Shown here piece by piece: positions 25,770-33,356 of a stretch of DNA of 64,000 nucleotides. The notes beneath the pieces were generated by a model. The model did no database searches and was not told where the DNA came from. It was given only the letters and a program-made list of their open reading frames with translations. Source of the DNA: CAXTEJ01 sp964243295 (lineage in GTDB: Bacteria > Actinomycetota > Actinomycetes > Actinomycetales > Angustibacteraceae). The position numbers and the translations under genes were made by a program. Where the stretch lies: contig CAXTEJ010000001.1 of the NCBI GenBank assembly GCA_964243295.1, forward strand, positions 1-64,000. The letters are read 5' to 3'. Each line of letters opens with the position of its first letter. The stretch's first letter is position 1.

Positions 25770-25777
25770 GCCGTTCT

Positions 25778-25795
25778 CCTCCTGCTCGCAGGAGG
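25778..25795 (-). promoter_or_regulatory. Shine-Dalgarno-sequestering hairpin (riboswitch expression platform)
   Basis: CCTCCTGC and GCAGGAGG form an 8-bp inverted repeat with a 2-nt centre. The 3' arm in the mRNA is the AGGAGG ribosome site of ykoE. The hairpin would block initiation, so the upstream TPP aptamer probably controls translation. Confidence 0.65.
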
Positions 25796-25854
25796 GGCAC
25801 CGCCCGCCGGACGGCACCGCGGACGGCGACGCCGACGGGTGGTCGAGATTCCCG

Positions 25855-25938
25855 ACTCCCTACACCGGTGCTAACCGGATCAGGTTCGAGGGTCTGCGGT
25901 CGCCCGCACTCTCAGCGCCTCGCGGCGCTCCCCTGTCG
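25855..25938 (-). ncRNA. TPP riboswitch (THI element)
   Basis: Reading the minus strand, the conserved core is present in order: ACAGGGGAGC, GCGCTGAGAGTGC, GACCC, then GAACCTGATCCGGTTAGCAC and GTGTAGGGA. These are the hallmark P2/P4 loops (CTGAGA; CCTGATC-GG-TAGCACC; GTAGGGA) of the thiamine pyrophosphate aptamer. It lies about 85 nt before ykoE and should switch the transporter off when TPP is plentiful. Confidence 0.95.
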
Positions 25939-25968
25939 TATGAGCAGACGGTACACCCGTGCCTCCGC

Positions 25969-25974
25969 GATACT
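25969..25974 (+). promoter_or_regulatory. -10-like hexamer before a small gene
   Basis: GATACT ends 6 nt before the GTG at 25981, the same spacing as at other probable leaderless genes here. Confidence 0.4.
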
Positions 25975-25980
25975 GCAGGG

Positions 25981-26139
25981 GTGCTGCTGCGGATGATGCG
26001 CCAATCACGGGCCGGGCGCCCGTCGCTGCTGGCGCGCGCCGTCGCGCTGCTCGTGGTGCTCGGCATGCTGGGGCTCGCCGCCCCGGCGCTCGCCCGGCCG
26101 GTCACGGCGGGAGTGCAGTGGCTCGGCAGGCTGCTGTAG
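25981..26139 (+). CDS. Small hypothetical exported or membrane peptide
   Basis: A 52-aa frame from GTG 25981: basic start (LLRMMRQSRAGRPSLLAR), a hydrophobic segment (AVALLVVLGMLGLAAPALA) ending in an ALA cleavage-like site, and a short tail. A -10-like GATACT 6 nt upstream gives some support. It is followed 14 nt later by the DUF4235 gene. Family not recognised. ATG codons at 25993 and 25996 are alternative starts. Confidence 0.45.
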   Translation: MLLRMMRQSRAGRPSLLARAVALLVVLGMLGLAAPALARPVTAGVQWLGRLL

Positions 26140-26153
26140 GGCACCCTGACCCC

Positions 26154-26432
26154 ATGAGTGCGACGACGTTCAAGCTGATGGGCACGGGCGGGGCGGTGCT
26201 GTCGGGAATCGCGGCCAAGAAGGTGCTCAGCACCGGCTGGAAGCTCGTGACCGGCAACGAGCCGCCCGCCAACCCCGAGCACCCCGACGTCACGTGGGGG
26301 GAGGCCCTCGCCTGGGCGGTCGTCAGCGGCGCGGTCATCGGCGTCGCCCGCATGCTCACCGCCCGCAAGGCCGCCGAGTACTACAAGAAGTCGACCGGGC
26401 ACCTGCCCGAGGGCATGGAGTCCGTCGGCTAG
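26154..26432 (+). CDS. DUF4235 family membrane protein
   Basis: A 92-aa protein resembling DUF4235: FKLMGTGGAVLSGIAAKKVLSTGWKLVTGNEPP, then WGEALAWAVVSGAVIGVARMLTARKAAEYY. Two hydrophobic helices flank a short polar loop. Function unknown; common in actinomycetes. Confidence 0.85.
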   Translation: MSATTFKLMGTGGAVLSGIAAKKVLSTGWKLVTGNEPPANPEHPDVTWGEALAWAVVSGAVIGVARMLTARKAAEYYKKSTGHLPEGMESVG

Positions 26433-26500
26433 CTGGGTCTCGGGTGCGGGTGCGAGGCCGACCTCGTGCGACATCGGTGACCAGCGCAGCGACGCTCGCG

Positions 26501-26506
26501 TAGGGT
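26501..26506 (+). promoter_or_regulatory. -10 hexamer of a probable leaderless gene
   Basis: TAGGGT ends 8 nt before the ATG at 26515 and no Shine-Dalgarno sequence is visible. Confidence 0.45.
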
Positions 26507-26514
26507 CGCCGGGC

Positions 26515-26973
26515 ATGAGCGAGGAGCGCGCGCTGGCCGCCGTCGAGGCGAGCGGCCTCGAGCACCGGGTCGTCCGGCACGGTCATGTCGGCAGCCTGGC
26601 CGAGGCCGCGGCCGCGCGCGGGGTCGAGCCGTCGTCCCTGTTCAAGAGCATGGTCGTGCGGCGCGGCGACGACGACTTCCTGTTCGTCCTGGTGCCCGGC
26701 GACCGAGAGATCGCCTGGCCCAAGCTGCGCGCGCTGCTGGGCGTCAAGCGCATGTCGATGCCGGACGCCGACACCGCCCTGGCCGTCACGGGCTACGCCC
26801 GCGGCACCATCACGCCGTTCGGCTCGACCCGCCCCTGGCCGGTCGTCGTCGACGCCAGCGCCGTCGGACGCGAGATCAGCGTGGGCGCCGGCGCGAGCGG
26901 CGTCGGCATCATCGCCGCGGGCGACGACGTCGTCCGGGCGCTGGGCGCGCAGGTCGCCGACATCAGCACCTGA
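26515..26973 (+). CDS. YbaK/EbsC-type aminoacyl-tRNA deacylase
   Basis: A 152-aa protein of the YbaK/ProX editing family, which hydrolyses mischarged aminoacyl-tRNA (often Cys-tRNA-Pro). Motifs include SLFKSMVVRRGDDDFLFVLVPGD with the catalytic-loop lysine, RMSMPDADTALAVTGYARGTITPFG and the C-terminal SVGAGASGVGI. Length is typical of freestanding members. No neighbour suggests a special substrate. Confidence 0.88.
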   Translation: MSEERALAAVEASGLEHRVVRHGHVGSLAEAAAARGVEPSSLFKSMVVRRGDDDFLFVLVPGDREIAWPKLRALLGVKRMSMPDADTALAVTGYARGTITPFGSTRPWPVVVDASAVGREISVGAGASGVGIIAAGDDVVRALGAQVADIST

Positions 26974-27060
26974 GCCCCCTCGCACCCCGTGCGCCGCACG
27001 TTCGGCGCTGACGTCGCGCCCCGTCCGACCACGTGCCTCGACCTCGACAGGCGCTCGTGC

Positions 27061-27152
27061 CCGCCACACCAGCGGGCAGAAGTCGTGCTCGGTGCCCGGC
27101 CACAGCACAGCCTGCGCCGCGCCCGACGAGTTCTGCCCGCCGCTGTGCCGGG
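27061..27152. repeat. Dispersed hairpin repeat, copy A
   Basis: Left arm CCGCCACACCAGCGGGCAGA extends into AGTCG, and the right arm is an imperfect inverse (GAGTTCTGCCCGCCGCTGTG). Better-preserved relatives occur at 48961-49052 and 50219-50311. The loop shares GTGCTCGG with them. Confidence 0.6.
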
Positions 27153-27404
27153 CGGGGTCGGTCCGGCTCGAGGCCCGAGCCCACGGCCGTCCAGGCCAGC
27201 GCGGGCGCGGCGCGGGCGGCGGGCGCGGCGGGGGCAGGCCCGGGCGAGGGTGCCGGCGGGCGTGGGTCCGCGGTGAGCCGGTCGGGGCCGCCGCCACACC
27301 GACGCGAGTACCCCGCGCTGCCGCTGCGCACGTGAGGCGCGCGCCGCACCGGCGGGTCGTGCCTGTCGGTGCGGCGGTGGTGCGACCGCATCCGGCCGCC
27401 CCGA

Positions 27405-27424
27405 GGTTACTGACCGGTCACTTA
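27405..27424. promoter_or_regulatory. Palindromic operator upstream of the Fe-S oxidoreductase gene
   Basis: GGTTACTGACCGGTCACTTA contains the perfect palindrome TGACCGGTCA. It abuts a possible -10 (TACGAT, 27423-27428). Two close relatives lie upstream of the acyl-CoA dehydrogenase gene at 62811-62851, suggesting one TetR-type regulator for both. Confidence 0.6.
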
Positions 27425-27466
27425 CGATGGTCGCCGGTCGTCGCCGCCCGCCACAGGAGCCGTCCC

Positions 27467-29764
27467 ATGCAGGTCACCGCCATCGTCGTCGCCCTGGTCG
27501 CCACCGCGATCGGCGTGGCGCTGTTCGCGCGCACCGTGATCGGCTTCGTCGGCACGTTCTCGATCGGCCAGCCCGACCGCGGCCGCAGCGACCAGCCGGT
27601 GCAGCGGTCGATCACCCTGGCCCGGGAGTTCCTCGGCCACACCCGCATGGCCCGACTGCCCGTCGTCGCCGTCGCGCACTGGTTCGTGATGCTGTCGTTC
27701 GGCGTGCTGTTCTTCTCCCTGCTGACGGCGTACGGGCAGCTGTTCGACCCGGCGTTCGTCCTCCCGCTGATCGGTCACTTCCCGCCCTTCGAGTGGTTGA
27801 GCGAGACGATCGGCTGGCTGTCGGGCATCGGCATCGTGGCGCTCATCGTGATCCGCCAGCGCCAGCACCCCCGACGCTCGGCCGGTGAGCGCGGCCGCAG
27901 CTCGCGGTTCTACGGATCGACCTGGTGGCAGGCCTACTACGTCGAGGCCACGATCCTCGGCGTCGTGCTGTGCGTGCTGGCGCTGCGCGGTCTGGAGTAC
28001 GCGTTCATCGACGCGAGCGGGGGCGAGGACGCGAGCGCGCTGCACTTCCCGCTGACCTCCTTCATCGGCAGGGCCTTCTCCGGGGCCTCGGCCGGGGCGC
28101 TGTCGAACGCGATCATCGCCGTCGCGCTGGCCAAGATCCTGATCTCGATGGCGTGGTTCGTGACCGTCGCCCTGCAGCCGACGATGGGCGTGGCGTGGCA
28201 CCGGTTCCTGGCCTTCCCCAACATCTGGTTCAAGCGTCACGCCGACGGCCGCACCTCGCTCGGCGCCGTGCAGCCCATCAGCGTCAAGGGTGAGCCGGTC
28301 GACTTCGCGGACCTCGACGAGCTCGACGAGGACGCCTCGCTGGGCGCCGGCAAGGTCGAGGACTTCTCCTGGAAGGGCCTGCTCGACTTCACCACCTGCA
28401 CCGAGTGCGGCCGCTGCCAGAGTCAGTGCCCGGCCTGGAACACCGACAAGCCGCTGTCGCCCAAGCTGCTCATCACCGCCCTGCGCGACCACGCGCACGC
28501 CAAGGCGCCGTACCTGCAGGCCCTGGCCGGCGCCCCCGGCGGCATCCCGCCCGTCGACGCCCTCGCCTCGCTGTCGGACGCCGCGAAGGCCGCGCACGAG
28601 CGCCCGCTCATCGCCGCCACGGGGTACGACGTCAGCCGGCCGCTCGAGGCCTACAACCCGCTGGGTGACGTCGACCTCGGCGTCATCGACCCCGACGTGC
28701 TGTGGAGCTGCACCACCTGCGGCGCCTGCGTCGAGCAGTGCCCCGTCGACATCGAGCACGTCGACCACATCGTCGACATGCGCCGCTACCAGGTGCTCAT
28801 CGAGTCGGCGTTCCCCAGCGAGCTCGGCGGCCTGTTCAAGAACCTCGAGAACAGCTCCAACCCGTGGGGCATGCAGGCCCGCGCCCGGCTCGACTGGGCC
28901 AAGGGCCTGCCGTTCGACGTCAAGCAGGTCGGCCAGGACGTCGAGTCGCTGGACGAGGTCGAGTACCTGTTCTGGGTCGGCTGCGCCGGGGCCTTCGAGG
29001 ACCGAGCCAAGAAGACCACGCGCGCCGTGGCCGAGCTGCTGCACACCGCGGGCGTCGACTTCGCGGTGCTCGGCGACGGCGAGGGCTGCTCGGGCGACCC
29101 GGCCCGCCGCGCCGGCAACGAGTTCCTCTTCCAGATGCTGGCCCAGCCGAACGTCGACATCCTCAACGAGGCGGGCGCGACCAAGATCGTCGTCACCTGC
29201 GCCCACTGCTTCAACACGCTGTCGAACGAGTACCCCCAGCTCGGCGGCCACTACGAGGTGGTGCACCACACGCAGCTGCTCAACAAGCTGGTGCGCGACA
29301 AGCGGCTGGTGCCGGTCGCACCGCCCGCCGGCGCGACCGTCGCCAAGGACGGCGTCACCGCGGCGGGCACGCCCGTGACCTACCACGACCCCTGCTACCT
29401 CGGCCGCCACAACGGCGTCTACGCCCCACCGCGCGAGCTGATCGGCGCCCTGCCCGGCGTCGAGTACCGCGAGATGCCCCGCCACAGCGAGCGCTCGTTC
29501 TGCTGCGGTGCCGGCGGCGCCCGCATGTGGATGGAGGAGAAGGTCGGCACGCGGATCAACGCCAACCGCACCGCCGAGGCCGTGGCCACGGGTGCCGACA
29601 AGATCGCCATCGGCTGCCCGTTCTGCCGCGTCATGATCAGCGACGGCCTGGCCGCCCAGCAGGGCGACGGCGCCGCCCGCCCCGAGGTCGAGGTGGTGGA
29701 CGTGGCCCAGATGCTGCTCGCCGCCGTCAACCGCGGCAAGGCCCCCGAGCCCGCCCCCGCCTGA
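27467..29764 (+). CDS. Membrane-bound Fe-S oxidoreductase (heterodisulfide-reductase-like, FadF type)
   Basis: A 765-aa protein. The N-terminal ~280 residues hold five or six membrane segments of the nitrate-reductase-gamma type. Two 4Fe-4S motifs follow (CTECGRCQSQCP and CTTCGACVEQCPVD), then two cysteine-rich CCG domains (VTCAHCFNTLSNEYP; FCCGAGGARMWMEE, with GCPFCRVM beyond). Related proteins are thought to pass electrons from acyl-CoA dehydrogenases via ETF to quinone. AGGAG lies upstream of the ATG. The shared operator with the acyl-CoA dehydrogenase gene at 62.9 kb supports a fatty-acid oxidation role, which is inference. Confidence 0.88.
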   Translation: MQVTAIVVALVATAIGVALFARTVIGFVGTFSIGQPDRGRSDQPVQRSITLAREFLGHTRMARLPVVAVAHWFVMLSFGVLFFSLLTAYGQLFDPAFVLPLIGHFPPFEWLSETIGWLSGIGIVALIVIRQRQHPRRSAGERGRSSRFYGSTWWQAYYVEATILGVVLCVLALRGLEYAFIDASGGEDASALHFPLTSFIGRAFSGASAGALSNAIIAVALAKILISMAWFVTVALQPTMGVAWHRFLAFPNIWFKRHADGRTSLGAVQPISVKGEPVDFADLDELDEDASLGAGKVEDFSWKGLLDFTTCTECGRCQSQCPAWNTDKPLSPKLLITALRDHAHAKAPYLQALAGAPGGIPPVDALASLSDAAKAAHERPLIAATGYDVSRPLEAYNPLGDVDLGVIDPDVLWSCTTCGACVEQCPVDIEHVDHIVDMRRYQVLIESAFPSELGGLFKNLENSSNPWGMQARARLDWAKGLPFDVKQVGQDVESLDEVEYLFWVGCAGAFEDRAKKTTRAVAELLHTAGVDFAVLGDGEGCSGDPARRAGNEFLFQMLAQPNVDILNEAGATKIVVTCAHCFNTLSNEYPQLGGHYEVVHHTQLLNKLVRDKRLVPVAPPAGATVAKDGVTAAGTPVTYHDPCYLGRHNGVYAPPRELIGALPGVEYREMPRHSERSFCCGAGGARMWMEEKVGTRINANRTAEAVATGADKIAIGCPFCRVMISDGLAAQQGDGAARPEVEVVDVAQMLLAAVNRGKAPEPAPA

Positions 29765-29852
29765 CCCCGCTCGCGGCCCCAGAGCTGCGCCGACGCGGGG
29801 CCAGGTTGATCACGTTACGTGGACGACCGGCGGCGCCCAGAACGAGCTCCTG

Positions 29853-30100
29853 ACGCCGGCCGGCCAGGCCCCGCGCGCACCTCCGCCCAGCAGACGACGG
29901 CCAGGCCCCACGCGCACCTCCGCCCAGCAGACGACGGCCAGGCCCCACGCGCACCTCCGCCCAGCAGACGACGCCACGCCCCACGCGCACCTCCGCCCAG
30001 CAGACGACGCCACGCCCCACGCGCACCTCCGCCCAGCAGTCGACGGCAGGCCCCCGCGCGCACCTCCGCCCAGCGGGCGCCGGCAGGCCCCGCGCGCACC
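29853..30100. repeat. Minisatellite, about six units of 36-37 bp
   Basis: The block CTCCGCCCAG begins at 29881, 29918, 29955, 29991, 30027 and 30064, giving steps of 37, 37, 36, 36 and 37 bp. Units also share CAGACGACG and GGCCCCACGCGCAC, with small variations. The array fills the gap between convergent genes. The unequal step is not divisible by three, so coding is unlikely. Confidence 0.85.
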
Positions 30101-30105
30101 ACGGA

Positions 30106-30762
30106 TCAGCTGAGCAGCCAGCCGACCGCCTGCCGCAGCAGCTGCTGGTGGGCGGGGACGTCGTATGACTCGGGGCCGTGGCCGAGGGCGTCGTGGACGA
30201 GGCGCGAGCCGCCGGGAAGCTCGCGGATCCAGACCAGCGGGTGGTCGATCTCGCCGTGGCGCGAGGTGGCGAGCGGGACGACGTCGGGCGCGACGTCCAG
30301 CCAGCTGTAGACCTCGTCGTGCACGTCGAACCCGGCGAGGCCGGCGACGACCGGGTGCGCGTCGGTTCGGACGTCGATGCGCACCGTGCCGATCGGAGGG
30401 TGGCCGCTGCGGCCCTGCACCCACGTCCCGCCGAGGGCACGGGTCCAGGCGGGGACGTCATCGAAGCTGATGCTCGCGGTGTGCACGGCGAGCACCGGCC
30501 GGCCGGCGGCGAGGTGGCGCTCCAGCCCGGCGACGGCGTCGCCGCTGAGGTCGACATGTGACTCGGCGGAGTCAATGTCGTTGCGCCGCAAGCAGTTCAC
30601 GACGAGCAGGCCCGCATCGAGACCGGCGAGCGCGGTGTCGACGTCCGTCTCGACGCTCGCGCGCACGCCGCACCCGTCGAGCAGGTGCACGAGCGCACCG
30701 CTGGTCGCCTCGAAGTCGTGGAAGGTGCCGCCCGAGAGCACCACCGCCGTCGTCCCTGTCAC
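30106..30762 (-). CDS. ThuA-like domain protein
   Basis: A 218-aa protein of the ThuA-like/class I glutamine-amidotransferase-like fold: TAVVLSGGTFHDFEATSGALV at the start, LLVVNCLRR, GRPVLAVHTASISFDDVPAW (the site where amidotransferases carry the nucleophile; here His-Thr-Ala replaces Gly-Cys-Gly), and HPVVAGLAGFDVHDEVYSWLD. ThuA proteins act in disaccharide catabolism; the exact role here is unknown. GTG start with AGGAGG 4 nt upstream. Divergent from the esterase gene. Confidence 0.8.
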   Translation of the reverse strand: MTGTTAVVLSGGTFHDFEATSGALVHLLDGCGVRASVETDVDTALAGLDAGLLVVNCLRRNDIDSAESHVDLSGDAVAGLERHLAAGRPVLAVHTASISFDDVPAWTRALGGTWVQGRSGHPPIGTVRIDVRTDAHPVVAGLAGFDVHDEVYSWLDVAPDVVPLATSRHGEIDHPLVWIRELPGGSRLVHDALGHGPESYDVPAHQQLLRQAVGWLLS

Positions 30763-30828
30763 GTCGCCTCCTGTCGTCGGGCCACTAGTCTCCTGCCGTC
30801 AGCGACCGGCGACCGCGAAGGACCCCGC

Positions 30829-31794
30829 ATGCCCCTGACCGACCTGAGCGGCGACGCGCTCGAGGCCTACCGCAGCAGCGTGACCGCGCCCGACGACCTC
30901 GACGCGTTCTGGACGTCGACCCTGACCGAGGCGCGGTCGCTGGCCGTCGAGCCGCAGCTGCGGCAGGTCGACTGCGGGCTGCGGCTGGTCGACACCTACG
31001 ACGTCACGTTCTCCGGGTACGGCGGCCACCCGGTGCGCGCGTGGCTGCACGTGCCGGCGGGCGAGCGCGGTCGCCGGCCGCTCGTCGTCCGGTATCACGG
31101 GTACGGCGGGGGCCGGGGGCTCGCGCACGAGGCCGACTTCTGGGCGCTCGCCGGTTACGCGACCCTGCGCGTCGACACCCGCGGGCAGGGGTCGGGCTGG
31201 TCGCCGGGCGACACCGGCGACCCCGAGGGCTCCGACCCGTCGGCGCCGGGGTTCATGACGCGCGGCATCCTCGACCCTGCGACCTACTACTACCGCAGGG
31301 TGTTCACCGACGCGGTCCTGGCCGTGGACGCCGGCCGCGCGCTGCCGCGGGTCGACGCGGACCAGGTGGTGGTGACCGGCGGCAGCCAGGGCGGTGGCAT
31401 GAGCATCGCGGTCGCGGGCCTGGTGCCCGACCTCGCCGCGGCGATGCCCGACGTGCCGTTCCTGTGCGACGTCCGGCACGCGACCGAGATCGCCGCCTCC
31501 GCGCCGTACACCGAGATCGCGGGATACCTCAAGGCGCACCGCGACCACGTCGAGCGCGTCTTCGAGACGCTGCGCTACGTGGACGGCGTGGTGCTGGGTG
31601 CGCGCGCCACCGCACCGGCGCTGTTCTCAGCGGCCCTCATGGACGCGACCTGCCCGCCCTCGACGGTGTACGCCGCGTACCACGCGTACGGCGGGCCGAA
31701 GGAGCTCGTGATGTATCCCTACAACGACCACGAGGGCGGCCAGGCGTTTCAGGAGGCGCGGCAGCTGGAGTGGCTGGAGGCGTTGCTGCGGTAG
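30829..31794 (+). CDS. Acetylxylan esterase / cephalosporin-C deacetylase family hydrolase
   Basis: A 321-aa alpha/beta hydrolase of the AXE1 (CE7) family, which deacetylates small acetylated sugars or xylooligosaccharides. Motifs are RYHGYGGGRG (oxyanion region), the RGQ motif in VDTRGQGSGW, nucleophile elbow TGGSQGGGMSIA and the His in YNDHEGG. No signal peptide, so cytosolic. A -10 hexamer TAGTCT at 30786-30791 would give a leader of about 30 nt. Confidence 0.9.
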   Translation: MPLTDLSGDALEAYRSSVTAPDDLDAFWTSTLTEARSLAVEPQLRQVDCGLRLVDTYDVTFSGYGGHPVRAWLHVPAGERGRRPLVVRYHGYGGGRGLAHEADFWALAGYATLRVDTRGQGSGWSPGDTGDPEGSDPSAPGFMTRGILDPATYYYRRVFTDAVLAVDAGRALPRVDADQVVVTGGSQGGGMSIAVAGLVPDLAAAMPDVPFLCDVRHATEIAASAPYTEIAGYLKAHRDHVERVFETLRYVDGVVLGARATAPALFSAALMDATCPPSTVYAAYHAYGGPKELVMYPYNDHEGGQAFQEARQLEWLEALLR

Positions 31795-31798
31795 GCGA

Positions 31799-32677
31799 TC
31801 AGGCCGTCGTGAAGTAGTGCCCCTGCTCGAGGTCGTCAAGCAGGCCGGGGTGGGTGGGCTCCCAGCCCAGCAGCGCACGGGTCTTGGCGCTCGACCCCTG
31901 CAGGCTCGTGCCGATGAACATGCCGAGCCAGCCGAAGTGCTCTGCGGTGACCTGCTGCACCGGCAGGCCGAGGTGGCGGCCGACGACCGCCGCGACGTCC
32001 CTGAGGTCGACGCCGTCCTCGGCCGTGCCGTGCAGCACCGAGCCCGCCGGCGCCTGCTCCACCGCGAGCCGGAACAGCCGCGCCGCATCGAGCCGGTGGA
32101 CCGCCGCCCAGCGCGGCCTGTCGCCGACGTACCCCGCGACGCCGGACTGGCGCGCGACACCGATGGCGGCCGCGATGAACCCGCCGTCGCCGGCGCCGTG
32201 GACGGTGGGGGCCAGCCGGACCACCGACGAGCGCACCCCGCGGTCGGCCAGTGCCAGCGTCGCTGCGGCCGCGGCCGCGCGGGGGCCGGCGGTCGCGGCG
32301 TCCGGCTCGTCGTCCTCGGTGGCGACGGCTCCGCCGAAGCCCGCGAGCCCCGACGCGATGACGAGCGGTCGGCCCGACCCGGCGAGCTCGGCGCCGAGCG
32401 CGTCGATGGCCTGCCGGTCGGTCACGTTGGCAGCCGCGAAGTCGGTGAAGTCGTGCACGAAGGCGAGGTGGATGACGCCGTCGGACGCCGCGGCCCCGGC
32501 TCGCAGGCTGTCGAGGTCGGTCAGGTCGCCGCGCTGCACCGTGGCGCCGGCGGCGGTCAGGGCGTCGGCGGACGCCTGCGATCGGGCGAGGCCGATGACC
32601 TCGTGGCCGGCTCCGAGCAGCTCGGGGACGACCGCTGAGCCGATGAAGCCCGAGGCTCCGGTGACGAAGACGCGCAT
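31799..32677 (-). CDS. NAD(P)-dependent epimerase/dehydratase family protein (extended SDR)
   Basis: A 292-aa extended or atypical SDR with MRVFVTGASGFIGSAVVPELL as cofactor motif and the promoter region LRAGAAASDGVIHLAFVHDF. The usual YxxxK is not evident; the position is taken by GPRAAAAAATLALA, so it may be an atypical SDR. AGGGAG lies upstream of the ATG. It is divergent from a TetR gene, with two matching operators between them, so it is very likely the repressor's target. Confidence 0.85.
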   Translation of the reverse strand: MRVFVTGASGFIGSAVVPELLGAGHEVIGLARSQASADALTAAGATVQRGDLTDLDSLRAGAAASDGVIHLAFVHDFTDFAAANVTDRQAIDALGAELAGSGRPLVIASGLAGFGGAVATEDDEPDAATAGPRAAAAAATLALADRGVRSSVVRLAPTVHGAGDGGFIAAAIGVARQSGVAGYVGDRPRWAAVHRLDAARLFRLAVEQAPAGSVLHGTAEDGVDLRDVAAVVGRHLGLPVQQVTAEHFGWLGMFIGTSLQGSSAKTRALLGWEPTHPGLLDDLEQGHYFTTA

Positions 32678-32730
32678 GGGGTTCTCCCTTGGACGGGGGC
32701 GGCGGACTCCGCTGCGGACGCCGACCCGTG

Positions 32731-32747
32731 ATGTCAGTGAATGACAT
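32731..32747. promoter_or_regulatory. TetR operator, site 1
   Basis: ATGTCAGTGAATGACAT is a perfect 6-bp inverted repeat with a 5-nt spacer. It lies just downstream of a TACGGT -10 for the epimerase gene (minus strand, 32754-32749). Confidence 0.75.
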
Positions 32748-32762
32748 GACCGTAGCACATCG

Positions 32763-32779
32763 ATGTCAGTGGCTGCCAT
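32763..32779. promoter_or_regulatory. TetR operator, site 2
   Basis: ATGTCAGTGGCTGCCAT repeats site 1 with one arm mismatch. It begins 32 bp (three helical turns) from site 1 and covers the promoter of the TetR gene. Confidence 0.7.
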
Positions 32780-32783
32780 CGCG

Positions 32784-32789
32784 TAGACT
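32784..32789 (+). promoter_or_regulatory. -10 hexamer of the TetR gene (leaderless)
   Basis: TAGACT ends 6 nt before the GTG at 32796. No Shine-Dalgarno sequence is present. Confidence 0.5.
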
Positions 32790-32795
32790 TGACTC

Positions 32796-33356
32796 GTGGC
32801 GCGATGGCAACCTGATGCGCGCGGTCGCCTGGAGAAGGCCGCGAGCGAGCTGTTCGCCGAGCGCGGTTTCGCCACGACGACGGCGGCCGACATCGCCGGG
32901 CGGGCGGGCGTCACGGAGCGGACGTTCTTCCGGCACTACGCCGACAAGCGCGAGGTGCTCTTCGCCGGGGCGGTCGACCTGCAGGAGCTCATGGTCGGGG
33001 CCGTCCGCTCGGCCCCAGCGATGTCGTCCGCCATGGAAGCGGTGCGGGCGGGGGTCTACGCGTCGGCGGAGATCTTCGAGGGACGTCGAGAGCTGTCGGC
33101 TCGCCGGCAGCAGCTCATCGCCGCCCACGCCGAGCTGCAGGAGCGCGAGCTGATCAAGCTGGCGTCGCTGGCCGGTGCGCTCGCGGAGGCGCTGCGGGCG
33201 CGCGAGGTGCCCGATCCGGCGGCCGGCCTCGCGGCCGAGGCAGGGGTCGTGGTGTTCAGGATGGGCTTCGAGCGCTGGGTGACGGACCCGCGCGAGTCGA
33301 CGCTGCGTGCGGTGATGACCGAGCTGTTCGCCGCCCTGGCGCAGGTCACTGCTTAG
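32796..33356 (+). CDS. TetR-family transcriptional regulator
   Basis: A 186-aa repressor with an N-terminal helix-turn-helix: RLEKAASELFAERGFATTTAADIAGRAGVTERTFFRHYADKREVLFAG. The ligand domain is unassigned. GTG start supported by a -10 hexamer 6 nt upstream. It probably represses itself and the divergent epimerase through the twin ATGTCA sites. Its TAG stop overlaps the TAA stop of the convergent dcd. Confidence 0.92.
   Translation: MARWQPDARGRLEKAASELFAERGFATTTAADIAGRAGVTERTFFRHYADKREVLFAGAVDLQELMVGAVRSAPAMSSAMEAVRAGVYASAEIFEGRRELSARRQQLIAAHAELQERELIKLASLAGALAEALRAREVPDPAAGLAAEAGVVVFRMGFERWVTDPRESTLRAVMTELFAALAQVTA

Larger units (their letters stand above)
26974..27466. other. Intergenic region with a repeat hairpin and an operator
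   Basis: About 490 nt without a credible gene. It holds one member of a dispersed hairpin repeat (27061-27152) and, at its right end, a TetR-type palindrome (27405-27424). The remaining sequence is GC-rich with long open frames on both strands that have no recognisable protein features. Confidence 0.6.

Noticed and set aside
29853..30100. Possible CRISPR array
   Set aside because: The units abut with no unique spacers and there are no cas genes. It is a minisatellite.
30106..30762. Active glutamine amidotransferase
   Set aside because: The Gly-Cys-Gly nucleophile motif is replaced (VHTAS), and the protein fits the ThuA-like branch instead.
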